From Psychroserpens luteus (GTDB taxonomy: Bacteria > Bacteroidota > Bacteroidia > Flavobacteriales > Flavobacteriaceae): DNA of 64,000 nt. Positions 1 through 8,559 of this stretch are shown one piece after another. The position numbers and the translations under genes are program-made. Each line of letters starts with the position of its first letter. The first letter of the stretch is position 1. The stretch covers positions 580,315 through 644,314 of the forward strand of contig NZ_JADILU010000003.1 of assembly GCF_015319355.1 (NCBI RefSeq). The letters run 5' to 3'. A model generated the notes under the pieces. The model had not been told where the DNA came from. It worked only from the letters and a program-made list of their open reading frames with translations, and made no database searches.

Positions 1-36
1 TTGAAGTTTAAATTTTCAGAAGAAAATAATAAGCAT

Positions 37-70
37 AAAAAAAACCTCAATAGAAATATTGAGGTTTTTT
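37..70 (-). terminator. Rho-independent terminator of the CCC-motif/DUF2752 pair
   Basis: A 12-bp perfect stem (41-52 with 57-68) has a GAAA loop. Read on the minus strand it is followed by a T run. It lies just past the stop of the CCC-motif gene and probably ends that transcript; T runs on both sides would also let it work in the other direction. Confidence 0.85.
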
Positions 71-92
71 AATTTATGTTCTAATTGACTGA

Positions 93-443
93 CTATTGAT
101 TTTGCTCAGCCCATTCTTGCATACGTTGTTGCAATAATTCTTGATCTTGTAAAGCTTCCCATCCAAAGGTAGAAATTGCCCAAACAGTAGCTAATAAATA
201 CAATACGCTAAGAACTAATCCTATAATTGCTAATATTTTTCCAGTTTTTACATTTTGAAAACCTGTGTACATATCAGGATTTTCAGCATATATAGCTGTT
301 GCTTTTTGAGCTAGAATTATTGTAACTATTCCTAATACAATACCTATAACTCCATAGCAACAACATGTTACTATAGATAAGATTCCTAATACTAAAATTA
401 GAGTTGAGTTTTTTAATTGTTCTTGAGTTTGATTGTGGTCCAT
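93..443 (-). CDS. CCC-motif small membrane protein
   Basis: A 116-aa membrane protein with an unknown role. A first hydrophobic segment (about residues 14-45) contains the TCCCYG triplet of cysteines that names this Bacteroidota family. A polar stretch with a tyrosine-rich loop follows, then a second membrane segment (about 70-92) and a short acidic and glutamine-rich tail. It starts with ATG and lies 10 bp downstream of a DUF2752 gene on the same strand; the two families are often neighbours in Flavobacteriaceae, so they are probably co-transcribed. The cysteines are inside a membrane helix, so metal or lipid contact is possible but not shown. The family call is firm; the function is unknown. 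Confidence 0.8.
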   Translation of the reverse strand: MDHNQTQEQLKNSTLILVLGILSIVTCCCYGVIGIVLGIVTIILAQKATAIYAENPDMYTGFQNVKTGKILAIIGLVLSVLYLLATVWAISTFGWEALQDQELLQQRMQEWAEQNQ

Positions 444-453
444 GTTATAATTT

Positions 454-741
454 TTAGTTGATAAAAGTTTTATATATAAAATTGCCTAATATGAGAAAGC
501 CATTTATGAGAGCCAAAATAATAATTATTTTGTGAGCATGCTTAAAATTCATGAAGTAATTTATAAAGATAAGACCAACCAAAGCTATTAAACTATAAAT
601 AGCTGGATACATTTGAAATGCAGCAATAAAATCACCATTTAGAATTAATGCTATTGAACGTTGCATACCGCAACCCATGCAATCTAAACCAAAGAGTTTT
701 TTGTTTAAGCAAGGAAGCATGTAATCTTCTGGAGACATCAT
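454..741 (-). CDS. DUF2752 membrane protein
   Basis: About 95 residues. The N-terminal half has the DUF2752 signature: LPCLNKK, then a cysteine pair in the form DCMGCGMQR, followed by an amphipathic stretch and two hydrophobic segments. The longest open frame begins at a GTG (762), but ATG codons at 741 and 738 fit the family start just before the MLPCLNKK block, so 741 is used here. It precedes the CCC-motif gene in a two-gene unit. No biochemical role is established for the family. The paired cysteines suggest a redox or metal site at the membrane face, which is inference. Confidence 0.75.
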   Translation of the reverse strand: MMSPEDYMLPCLNKKLFGLDCMGCGMQRSIALILNGDFIAAFQMYPAIYSLIALVGLIFINYFMNFKHAHKIIIILALINGFLILGNFIYKTFIN

Positions 742-789
742 ATTGATTGATATAAGTCTCACAAAAGTAGCAAAATATATTATTTAATA

Positions 790-2628
790 TTAGTTTTTAA
801 TGACAACCTTCTTAGAAATAGCTTGATTATTATCAACGGTAACAGTAGCTACATAAATTCCATCACTTAATGATTTTGTTGTAAATCGATATTCATTTTG
901 AGTACCTACGTTATTAGTATTGAGAATAACTTTACCTGAAACATCTATAAGTCTTACAGATTTAATGTTTAAACTGTTTGGGTTTAAAACTGTTAGCTCT
1001 GAGTCTTTAGTGTTTTGGTAAACTATAAAATCTTCATCTGTGATTTCTTCAACATTTAAAGTTTCTGGAGCTTGGAATGTTATTTCAAAGCGGTTTGTGT
1101 AGTTTCCAGCTTGAAGATTGATGTTATAATTTTGTTCTCTTAAATCTATATAGATTTCGTTTTCGATATCATGAACATAGATAGGTTGAGAGGTGTCAAA
1201 ATTTTGAACATCAAAGATACTAAACTCAATAGGTTGTTGGTTTTCTAACTTTATAACAACAGGGATTCTTTTTTCAATAGCAAAAGCATGTGCTTGTATA
1301 ACGAAATCTTCATCGTCTTGTGTCCATGATGCATCTGTTGGTGAATCGTCAGAACCTGGAGCTTCTAAGCCATAATCGAAGCCATCTGTAGCTGTGTTAT
1401 GGAAATTTTGAACCAACTGTCTTGTAAAATCTTGGTTAAAATTGACATTTAATCTAAAACGTTTAAAATCGCTAGGAACTATATTGAGTCCTAATTCATC
1501 GTATTGGGTTTCTTCTACACTTGAATTAGAATTTGTGGTAGTATTGTTTTGTCCATTTGTTCTAAAGAAATAGCTGTCTCCACTTGATTCTTTTGTAAAT
1601 ACACGATGCTCATTTTTAACATATATTAAACTTGATCCAGAACCAGTTGCACCTTCAACCATAAAACCTTGACCAATAGGAATATATCTTTTTGCTACTT
1701 TAGATGGACCAGGTCCTGGAGGGGTTGGTGCCGCATTACCTTGATCATCATAACCGTAAAATGTAGGAAAAGAAAAAGTTTCTACGCCTCCTGAAGAAAT
1801 TGTATAAGCACCATAACCACCTACATAATCTGCTGTATTGTGTGTTGTTGGTGTTTGTTCCCAATAGTAAAGAACACCAGTTGTTGTTGGAGCGTATTCA
1901 GGAAGTCCAGGAGATACAGCAATATTTGTATTTTGAGGATCGTGAATTAAAAGTAGTGCATCAATAGCAGAAGGATAAGGGTTACCTATTAATGTAAAGT
2001 TATCTGCTAAGACGTTAGTTGTTATTGTACCATTATTTGGCTTACCTCTAAAATCATATAATTGACTTCCTCCTCCAATTCCTTTCATGGTAAAACCTAA
2101 ACCTGTTTGGATAGGAGTGTTTGAGTTTAATACAATCCAATCTGCATATAGATCTGAGACTACATAAGAGTATAACCAACGACTAGATATAGTTAGTGGA
2201 GACGTAGCACCATCATCTGCTGTTGTGAATAGAGCATCATTACTAGTAATTAATCCAGTTGACTCGTCAATTAAATCAACTCTACTAGCTTCATTACCTG
2301 AAGCAACTGAATTATTTCCTACAGGTGAACACCAGTAATTATATGAAAACGTATTAGCAGTACCTGTTTGTTGAACACTCAGTTCTCCAACTCCAGAATT
2401 GGTTGAAACAGTATTACCTTGTAGTAATTGGGCTTCGTTACGTAAGTATATTTTACTGTTTGCATTATTAAGGTTAACAGCACCAGTTACAAATAAAGGC
2501 GCCACATCAGGAGCTTCAGTAAAGCCATCTCCATCGACGTAAATATATGCGCTATTGGTTACTGTTAATTGCGCAAAACCAAAAGTTGTAACTAAAACTG
2601 TAATTATGAGGGTGTACAATTTTTTCAT
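790..2628 (-). CDS. Large exported T9SS cargo protein (type A sorting domain)
   Basis: A 612-aa secreted protein. It has an N-terminal signal peptide (MKKLYTLIITVLV... ending at FAQ, about residue 19), a long Asn/Thr/Gly-rich beta-strand region without a recognisable enzyme motif, and a C-terminal domain of about 75 residues with the T9SS type A pattern: a VRLIDVSGKV strand, a GIYVATV strand and a final basic KKVVIKN. Such tails direct export through the type IX machinery, followed by cleavage and surface attachment. PorQ and SprF homologues are encoded elsewhere in this window. It lies downstream of two other exported proteins on the same strand, with a 214-bp gap that allows its own promoter. 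The cargo function is unknown, most likely adhesive or structural. Confidence 0.85.
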   Translation of the reverse strand: MKKLYTLIITVLVTTFGFAQLTVTNSAYIYVDGDGFTEAPDVAPLFVTGAVNLNNANSKIYLRNEAQLLQGNTVSTNSGVGELSVQQTGTANTFSYNYWCSPVGNNSVASGNEASRVDLIDESTGLITSNDALFTTADDGATSPLTISSRWLYSYVVSDLYADWIVLNSNTPIQTGLGFTMKGIGGGSQLYDFRGKPNNGTITTNVLADNFTLIGNPYPSAIDALLLIHDPQNTNIAVSPGLPEYAPTTTGVLYYWEQTPTTHNTADYVGGYGAYTISSGGVETFSFPTFYGYDDQGNAAPTPPGPGPSKVAKRYIPIGQGFMVEGATGSGSSLIYVKNEHRVFTKESSGDSYFFRTNGQNNTTTNSNSSVEETQYDELGLNIVPSDFKRFRLNVNFNQDFTRQLVQNFHNTATDGFDYGLEAPGSDDSPTDASWTQDDEDFVIQAHAFAIEKRIPVVIKLENQQPIEFSIFDVQNFDTSQPIYVHDIENEIYIDLREQNYNINLQAGNYTNRFEITFQAPETLNVEEITDEDFIVYQNTKDSELTVLNPNSLNIKSVRLIDVSGKVILNTNNVGTQNEYRFTTKSLSDGIYVATVTVDNNQAISKKVVIKN

Positions 2629-2842
2629 GGTAAATGGATTATTTTAATATTTAATGATATTATAATTAAAAGGTTAACTTTTTTGTGGTTTTTTAATACT
2701 GAATTTTTAGGTTAAGATTGAAAAAAATAAAATTTTTAGGGAACTACATGTATATGCTTTTAAATATAAGTAATTAAGCGTGTTTCTTATTCTTGAATTG
2801 TTGTAAGGCATCAATTCTCTATGGATTACTTATTATTTGCTT

Positions 2843-3265
2843 TTAATTATTGTTTTGAATTTTCTTTTCTGTTTTTGGTAACGATAAGTATTCCTTAAAA
2901 GATAATGCTTTTACAGGTTTAGATATAATTATTTTTGTTTTATCTGTTATCTTGTTGACTTCTGAATCTGAATTATATATTATCTTTTTTTTCGCTTTTT
3001 GAAGCCTATGATAATCAGACATTGAAAGAGCTACTACTTTTGGTTTGTCAATTATTTTTTTGTTACTATCTGTACGCGTATTAGATTTTTCGCTGTTTAG
3101 ATTTATAGCCTTCTTTTCGACTTTAGGACTATCAAGATATTCTGTTAAAGATAATGCTTTGACGGAAGGCAAAGTAATTTTGTTTTTTTTAAGCTCAATC
3201 GAATCTGATTGAGAATACGAAAATAACGAAAGAAATAAAATTAATATACTTATTGGCTTGTGCAT
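2843..3265 (-). CDS. Small exported protein with a threefold VxALSxxEY repeat
   Basis: A 140-aa protein with a signal peptide (about residues 1-19, ending SYSQ). The mature part consists of three copies of an unfamiliar motif: VKALSLTEYL...PKVEKK at 35-52, VVALSMSDYH...KAKKK at 77-94 and VKALSFKEYL...PKTEKK at 118-135. The copies are 41-42 residues apart, joined by Lys/Asn/Ser-rich linkers. It is very basic and lacks cysteines. It starts with ATG 11 bp downstream of the VGIGTTTP-type surface protein gene, so the two probably form an operon. I do not recognise a family. The pattern suggests three linear peptide modules that bind a partner or are released. Confidence 0.7.
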   Translation of the reverse strand: MHKPISILILFLSLFSYSQSDSIELKKNKITLPSVKALSLTEYLDSPKVEKKAINLNSEKSNTRTDSNKKIIDKPKVVALSMSDYHRLQKAKKKIIYNSDSEVNKITDKTKIIISKPVKALSFKEYLSLPKTEKKIQNNN

Positions 3266-3276
3266 TTTTTTTGAGT

Positions 3277-4020
3277 TTAATTATTAACTGAAATAATAAA
3301 ATCCATATTGAGATAATCTGTACCACCACCAAAGATACCTGTGTTATTAGAGATTACAAATCTTACTTCACCTGTTCTAGCTTCTACACTATGAATTGTA
3401 ATATTATTTCCAATAGTACCACCCCAATCTCCAATCAAAGAAACGTTAACACTAGAAAAACTATTACAACTAGGTATTGTTGCTGTTAAATTATATGTTG
3501 TATTGGCATCTATATTCGAGGGTGGGTAATACCAGTATGTGGTATCTGAAAGTTTATTTTGAACAATCCATCTATTTTGAGCACTACTGTACATTAATGT
3601 TATTGAAGAGTATCTTCCTGTTAAAATTAGATCTTGTTCAGAGGGTATTAAAATTCTATTAGCAGCAGCACCTCCAATATTATGTTCAATAACCATTATT
3701 TGGTTTGTAGTGTTTTGCAATGTTACAATTTGACCATCAGCTCCAGTTACAGGAATTAAGCCTGTAATTGTAAAAAAAGCGGTAGGACCAGTTATTCTGT
3801 AATTTGAATATATAACTCCACTAGTTGAAGGAAGTGCGATATTATTATTGTTTCCATTAGTAAGTGTTAAAAGACCTCCATCTTTAGTAGAGATAGCACC
3901 ATTTATATCCAATTGTGTTCTTGGAGTAGTTGTTCCAATTCCAACCTGAGCGTATATGAAACTTAAATTTGCTAAAGCAAAAACTAAAACAATTGTTTTG
4001 AGGTTGATTAACTTTTTCAT
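3277..4020 (-). CDS. Exported surface protein with VGIGTTTP head motif
   Basis: A 247-aa protein with a signal peptide ending at IYAQ (residue 25), followed directly by VGIGTTTPRTQLDINGAIS. This opening is typical of Bacteroidota surface and tail-fibre-like proteins that form beta-helical, probably trimeric structures. The middle is a strand-rich region with repeated Thr/Asn/Ile patches. The C-terminus lacks a T9SS sorting domain, so secretion may need another route or a partner. It is first in a probable two-gene unit with the threefold-repeat protein and is divergent from the small membrane protein at 4135. Exact function unknown. Confidence 0.7.
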   Translation of the reverse strand: MKKLINLKTIVLVFALANLSFIYAQVGIGTTTPRTQLDINGAISTKDGGLLTLTNGNNNNIALPSTSGVIYSNYRITGPTAFFTITGLIPVTGADGQIVTLQNTTNQIMVIEHNIGGAAANRILIPSEQDLILTGRYSSITLMYSSAQNRWIVQNKLSDTTYWYYPPSNIDANTTYNLTATIPSCNSFSSVNVSLIGDWGGTIGNNITIHSVEARTGEVRFVISNNTGIFGGGTDYLNMDFIISVNN

Positions 4021-4099
4021 TTTGAATGGATTAGTGTAATGAAAATTAGTGATTATTTCTTACAAGTTATTTTACTTATTTGATTATTATAACTAATTT

Positions 4100-4121
4100 C
4101 GATGAATCGTAAAATTCATCG
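4100..4121. promoter_or_regulatory. Inverted repeat in divergent intergenic region
   Basis: CGATGAAT and ATTCATCG form a perfect 8-bp inverted repeat with a 6-bp spacer. It lies 13 bp before the ATG at 4135 and 80 bp before the divergent start at 4020. It could be a dimeric repressor site or a hairpin in the 5' leader of the 4135 transcript. No flanking T run is present, so it is not a good terminator. Confidence 0.4.
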
Positions 4122-4134
4122 TTAACATTATAGT

Positions 4135-4326
4135 ATGAGTAAAAAAATTAGTTATATTTTAATTATAATTGGCGGATTTGTAGCAATTTATGCACAAGCC
4201 AAAGAAGAACAAAATCAATTAATTCTCATTGCAGGTATTGTTATTTTGATGCTTGGTATCTATAGTATTTCAAGAAATATCCCTAGCAAAACAAATCAAG
4301 AGGATGAACATCAAAATAATTTATAA
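4135..4326 (+). CDS. Two-helix small membrane protein
   Basis: 63 residues. There are two hydrophobic segments (about 5-22 and 28-45), a short charged loop (KEEQNQ) between them and a polar, acidic C-terminal tail. The stop overlaps the ATG of the Smr-domain gene by one base (TAATG), so the two are translationally coupled. No conserved motif is recognisable. The coupling suggests a membrane partner for, or at least stoichiometric production with, the DUF2027/Smr protein. Confidence 0.7.
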   Translation: MSKKISYILIIIGGFVAIYAQAKEEQNQLILIAGIVILMLGIYSISRNIPSKTNQEDEHQNNL

Positions 4327-4877
4327 TGAATTTAAAAATTGGTGATTCTGTTTCTGTTTTAGATGAAGCTATTAATGGCGTAATTTCTAAAATTGTAGGT
4401 AATACTATTATCATTGAAACTGATGATGGTTTTGATATGGAGTTCTTGTCTTCCGAAGTCATAAAAACCAAAGCCTTATCCTCTCAATTATTTGCAGATA
4501 TTGATGTTAATACTGTAATTAATGAAAAGGAAACGTCACATAAGCACAAATCCATAAAAGTTAAACCGAAAGATCGAACACTACCTGCAATGGAAGTCGA
4601 TTTACATATTCATCAAATCACAACGTCTAATAGGCATATGAGTAATTATGATATGCTTAATCTTCAACTAGATACTGCAAGGCATAAGTTAGAATTTGCC
4701 ATAAAAAAACGTATACAAAAAGTAGTGTTTATTCATGGTGTTGGAGAAGGTGTGCTTAAAGCAGAATTAGATTATCTTTTTGGACGCTATGATAATGTAA
4801 AATATTACGCAGCAGATTACCAAAAATATGGCTTAGGTGCTACTGAGGTTTATATTTATCAAAATGTTAAAGACTAA
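4326..4877 (+). CDS. DUF2027/Smr-domain protein
   Basis: A 183-aa cytosolic protein. The N-terminal part (1-60) is a small beta-barrel of the DUF2027 type (IGDSVSVLDEAINGVI...). The C-terminal part (about 92-182) is an Smr domain: EVDLHIHQ is the DLHG-type motif and VVFIHGVGEGVLK is the conserved HGxGxG loop. Smr domains are nucleases or nucleic-acid binders related to the MutS2 C-terminus, and recent work links some of them to ribosome rescue. The usual DLHG reads DLHI here, as in many Bacteroidota DUF2027 proteins. It overlaps the upstream small membrane gene by one base and converges with the lipoprotein gene ending at 4880. Confidence 0.85.
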   Translation: MNLKIGDSVSVLDEAINGVISKIVGNTIIIETDDGFDMEFLSSEVIKTKALSSQLFADIDVNTVINEKETSHKHKSIKVKPKDRTLPAMEVDLHIHQITTSNRHMSNYDMLNLQLDTARHKLEFAIKKRIQKVVFIHGVGEGVLKAELDYLFGRYDNVKYYAADYQKYGLGATEVYIYQNVKD

Positions 4878-4879
4878 TT

Positions 4880-5845
4880 TTATTCTTCTTCTGGATAAAC
4901 AAAAATAGTCGTAAATGTATAAGTTCCTAATTCAATAGTATCAATACTAGCGATTCCTAAATTAGAATTCGTAATAACAACACTTACAACAGTAGTTCTT
5001 GTGTACTCTGTTTCTCCAAGTTCAATTGCAGTGTAAGAATCATCTGCATTAAAGTCTAAATAACGAGGTACAATATTGATACCTTCTGATTCATCAAAAT
5101 CATCTGTTAAGAAGGTACTACCATCAGCATCTTCATTAATTGTAGGTGTACCATCTCCATCATCATCGTTATCTAAATAATTAGGCAGGATGTCTCCAGC
5201 ACTGGCAATTTCTAAGTCAAGATCTGTATTTAATGCGTCACTTGGGTTACCATCTCCATCGGGATCTGGAGTTTCATTTTTGGTAAGAATACTGTCATTA
5301 TCATCATCTTCATCAATATAATCTGGTAAACCGTCACCATCAGTATCTATAGCATCAGGATATGTACCATCATCAGCTCGAGTACCTCTGCCTTCCTTCT
5401 CTGATAAGATTCCATCAAGGTCATCATCTTCAAATGTGGTAGTGAATTCTGCTATCGCACCAGATGCAGATGAGTAGTCTTCAATTATTTCTGTGCCTGG
5501 ATTTGCTATGAATTGACAAATTAAATCATTTGGATCTCCATTATAAGTTCTGTAATTAAATTTAATAGATGATTCATTTATAGTAAGTGTTTTTACGTAA
5601 CCTACTGGATCAACGCTATTATATTCTGTTGGTTCAAAAATATCTATATTATTAGATATTGGGAATAGAAGAGAAAGTGACTCGCTTGGATCAAGTTTTG
5701 TATCATATAGAAGATTATCATTCTCATTTATATCTATGCAAAGTTCAAGCTCTTGATCAAACTCTAAGCTTACTTCAAAAACATCACCATCATCACAAGA
5801 CAATGCAACCAATCCAATTAAACAGATATATAGTAAATTACGCAT
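4880..5845 (-). CDS. Lipoprotein with thrombospondin-type-3-like calcium repeats
   Basis: A 321-aa predicted lipoprotein with lipobox LVALSC. Its central part carries a series of Asp-rich loops of the form DxDxDGxxD (for example DTDGDGLPDYIDEDDDND, DPDGDGNPSDALNTD, DNDDDGDG), the pattern of thrombospondin type 3 / EF-like calcium loops common in Bacteroidota surface proteins. A beta-rich C-terminal piece follows. The longest frame starts at GTG 5848; the adjacent ATG at 5845 gives a normal signal peptide and is used. It is divergent from the cysteine desulfurase gene. Probably a calcium-stabilised outer-membrane or surface lipoprotein; ligand unknown. Confidence 0.75.
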   Translation of the reverse strand: MRNLLYICLIGLVALSCDDGDVFEVSLEFDQELELCIDINENDNLLYDTKLDPSESLSLLFPISNNIDIFEPTEYNSVDPVGYVKTLTINESSIKFNYRTYNGDPNDLICQFIANPGTEIIEDYSSASGAIAEFTTTFEDDDLDGILSEKEGRGTRADDGTYPDAIDTDGDGLPDYIDEDDDNDSILTKNETPDPDGDGNPSDALNTDLDLEIASAGDILPNYLDNDDDGDGTPTINEDADGSTFLTDDFDESEGINIVPRYLDFNADDSYTAIELGETEYTRTTVVSVVITNSNLGIASIDTIELGTYTFTTIFVYPEEE

Positions 5846-5952
5846 CACAGTATTTTTAAAACAAAAATAATAGATTTAAAAGTTTAATGGTTGGGATTAA
5901 CAAATAATTTTGAAAGCGTAAAATGATAGTTTTAAAAACGTCGATAATGTTG

Positions 5953-5960
5953 CATCTTTG
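5953..5960 (+). promoter_or_regulatory. Probable -7 element for the cysteine desulfurase gene
   Basis: CATCTTTG matches the flavobacterial -7 box TAnnTTTG in 7 of 8 positions and lies 20 bp before the ATG at 5980. The -33 region is only T-rich (TTTT around 5930), so the assignment is tentative. Confidence 0.4.
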
Positions 5961-5979
5961 CAACACAATTATGTGATTT

Positions 5980-7125
5980 ATGAAAACTGTTTATTTTGAT
6001 AATGCTGCAACGACATCTATTCGCGATAATGTCATTGATAAAATGAGTGAGGTGATGAAATCTAATTTCGGAAACCCTTCATCAACACATAGTTATGGAA
6101 GGCAGTCTAAGTCTTTAATTGAATTATCAAGAAAACGCATTGCTTCACATTTTAATGTGTCTGCTGCCGAAATAGTATTTACTTCGGGAGGCACAGAAGC
6201 AGATAATTTAGTACTTAAAAGCGCAGTAAGAGATTTAGGCGTCACAGAAATTATCACTTCAAAAATTGAGCATCACGCTATTTTACATGCAATAGACCAA
6301 CTCAAAAAAGAGTATGATATTACAGTTAAATATTTAGATTTAAATAGTGATGGAGATATTGACTTATCACAGTTAGAGTTGCTATTGCAAACAGATACAA
6401 AACAACTCGTCACGTTGATGCACATCAATAACGAGATTGGTAATATTTTAGATCTCAAAAAAGTAGCTGAATTATGTAAAGCAAATAATGCGCTTTTTCA
6501 CAGTGATACGGTTCAATCTGTTGGACATTACAAATTAGATTTGCAGGAAATTCCTATTGATTATCTCGCAGCAAGTGCACATAAGTTTCATGGACCAAAA
6601 GGTGTTGGATTTACTTTTCTTCGGAAAAATAGCGGACTCAGAGCCACAATATTTGGAGGAGAGCAGGAGCGAGGCTTACGTGCAGGAACAGAGTCTATCC
6701 ACAATATCGTTGGAATGGACGAAGCACTAACAATTTCATACAGCAATCTAGAAACCGAAAGAAATCACATCAAAACCCTCAAGTCTTATTTTATAGAGCA
6801 ATTACAATCTGTATTTCCAAATGTTAGTTTTAATGGTCAATCTGGAGATTTAGAAAAAAGCACTTATACTTTAGTTAGTGTGTGTTTGCCAATTTCCGCA
6901 GAAAAAGCCAATATGCTACATTTTCAATTGGATTTAAAAGGAATAGCGTGTTCTAAAGGAAGTGCTTGCCAAAGTGGAAGTTCTCAAAATTCACATGTAC
7001 TAACCGAAATTTTGAACTTAGACGATTTACAAAAACCATCTGTACGTTTTTCATTTAGTTGTTTTAATACTAAAGACGAAGTAGATTATGTGATTGGGAT
7101 TTTGAAGGAGTTTGTAATCTCTTAA
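5980..7125 (+). CDS. Cysteine desulfurase, NifS/IscS family
   Basis: A 381-aa PLP enzyme that removes sulfur from L-cysteine for Fe-S cluster or thio-modification pathways. Visible landmarks are FDNAATT at the start, GGTEADN near 70-76, the His pair EHHA at 97-100, the PLP lysine K202 in SAHKFHGPKG, and the catalytic loop with C330 in SKGSACQSGS, the group I (IscS/NifS) arrangement. The length is normal. It stands alone, without iscU or suf genes, so it may serve tRNA thiolation or be a second desulfurase beside SufS; this is inference. The gene ends one base before the stop of the convergent LamG gene. Confidence 0.9.
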   Translation: MKTVYFDNAATTSIRDNVIDKMSEVMKSNFGNPSSTHSYGRQSKSLIELSRKRIASHFNVSAAEIVFTSGGTEADNLVLKSAVRDLGVTEIITSKIEHHAILHAIDQLKKEYDITVKYLDLNSDGDIDLSQLELLLQTDTKQLVTLMHINNEIGNILDLKKVAELCKANNALFHSDTVQSVGHYKLDLQEIPIDYLAASAHKFHGPKGVGFTFLRKNSGLRATIFGGEQERGLRAGTESIHNIVGMDEALTISYSNLETERNHIKTLKSYFIEQLQSVFPNVSFNGQSGDLEKSTYTLVSVCLPISAEKANMLHFQLDLKGIACSKGSACQSGSSQNSHVLTEILNLDDLQKPSVRFSFSCFNTKDEVDYVIGILKEFVIS

Positions 7126-7815
7126 TCATTCCATTAGAATTACTCTGTTAAATATTTTAATATCATCTATTGTGCCTTTAAAAGTGCTACTTGGTAAGCT
7201 TAATCTAGTACCAATTAATATAGGTGACGTATTGGGATTCATAGTTCCAACTATGGTTTTGGTGTCAATAAGTTCGCCATTGATATACAAGTACATCACT
7301 TGTTCTTTGTATATCGCAGCAATTTCATACCACGTGTTTATTTCATATTCGTTAGAGCTAAGAACATTGTAGTCTTCACCATTATTAGAACCTATAAAAA
7401 AACTTATAGAGTTTGTAGCAGAAAATGAAATACCAAATGGAGATTTATTGGGACCATTAACTTCTGCACCTTTTCTAACTACAGTTTGAGATTTAATTTC
7501 ATCTGTTCTTACCAAAGCAATAATTGTAAACTCTTCCAAATTAGAAAACACATCATTATGTGGTACAGAAATAACATCGTCAATACCGTCAAAATAGAAA
7601 GCTGAATTTTCATTATTATTACTATCTTGGGTTAAAAAAGGTCCGTCAATAACGCCTGTGTTATGGTAAGTTGAAATATCATTAGCATTACCCTTAAAAT
7701 TATAATGGGCAATCAAAGTTGGATCAATTGACGTCGTTTGGTTATCATCGTCATTTGAACAACTTAATATTAAAAAAGATAAAGCAGTTAAAAGCGCAGG
7801 TAGTTTAGATTTCAT
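7126..7815 (-). CDS. LamG/concanavalin-like lipoprotein
   Basis: About 229 residues. The lipobox LILSCSNDDD is followed by an Asp-rich spacer, then a LamG-like jelly-roll domain: LIAHYNFKGNANDIS, the FYFDGIDDVISVPHN block, TIIALVRTDE, and ELIDTKTIVG ... IGTRLSLPSSTFKGTIDDIKIFNRVL, which ends the fold. The longest frame begins at a TTG (7836), but the ATG at 7815 opens a compact signal peptide (MKSKLPALLTALSFLILSC) and is preferred. The fold normally binds carbohydrate or forms part of surface structures. No catalytic residues are seen. Convergent with the desulfurase gene. Confidence 0.8.
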   Translation of the reverse strand: MKSKLPALLTALSFLILSCSNDDDNQTTSIDPTLIAHYNFKGNANDISTYHNTGVIDGPFLTQDSNNNENSAFYFDGIDDVISVPHNDVFSNLEEFTIIALVRTDEIKSQTVVRKGAEVNGPNKSPFGISFSATNSISFFIGSNNGEDYNVLSSNEYEINTWYEIAAIYKEQVMYLYINGELIDTKTIVGTMNPNTSPILIGTRLSLPSSTFKGTIDDIKIFNRVILME

Positions 7816-7908
7816 AAGAGTTGATTTTGGTTTCAATTAATAAAGGAAATTGAACATCAAAAATTATTCCGTTTGAAGCAGATTTTAGGAATAGATGATT
7901 AAAATTTT

Positions 7909-8559
7909 TTATAAATCATTCATTTCTTTAGCAATTTCCATGACCGTGTTTCCACCAGACTCTCCTAAAATTGAAATGTAATTACCATTTAAGTTATTTA
8001 TAATCACAAAACTGTTACATCCATAGTGATACTCAAAAAATAGTTTTTCTATAAATTGATCCTTGTCTAATCTCCAATCAATATACTTTATGCGATTAAA
8101 TTTTATGGTTTCATCTTTTTTGTGAACCCAGTAAATATTATGGTCTAAGATTGTTTTTAATTTTTTGATATATCCTCTGTGATAAATGTTGTTTTCATGT
8201 CCATTGGATTTGTATCTGCCATTATTACAACCGTCTCGACCAGGATGATATTGGATGATGCTAAATTTCTTTTTTGAGTTACTGTTTTCTAGATTAGAAA
8301 ACAAATTTTCTAATTGCGAAGCGCTTAATTTGCCTAAATTCTTTCGCTTCTTTAAAAGTGCTATGTAGCAAGTGTCTTTTTCAAAAGCCAAAGCAATGTA
8401 TCTCTCATCAAGGCTTTTATATCCAGAAGATTTAATTGAATAATCTTCCTTAGACATTTGATCTCCATTTACATCATAATAATATATAGGTTTAGAGCTA
8501 GTTTGACCAAAGCCATAAAAGCTTGTAAATAAAATGATATGAAATAATAACATTTTCAT
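7909..8559 (-). CDS. Exported protein of unknown function, end of the TonB-receptor operon
   Basis: 216 residues with a signal peptide (about 1-18, ending GFGQ). The mature part is basic and aromatic, with no recognised domain. Notable pieces are YYYDVNGDQMSKEDY near the N-terminus and two conserved-looking cysteines (in KDTCYIAL and GRDGCNNGR). Its ATG directly abuts the TAG of the TonB-dependent receptor gene, so it is translated from the same message. Function unknown, probably periplasmic and linked to the receptor or the M23 peptidase. Confidence 0.65.
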   Translation of the reverse strand: MKMLLFHIILFTSFYGFGQTSSKPIYYYDVNGDQMSKEDYSIKSSGYKSLDERYIALAFEKDTCYIALLKKRKNLGKLSASQLENLFSNLENSNSKKKFSIIQYHPGRDGCNNGRYKSNGHENNIYHRGYIKKLKTILDHNIYWVHKKDETIKFNRIKYIDWRLDKDQFIEKLFFEYHYGCNSFVIINNLNGNYISILGESGGNTVMEIAKEMNDL

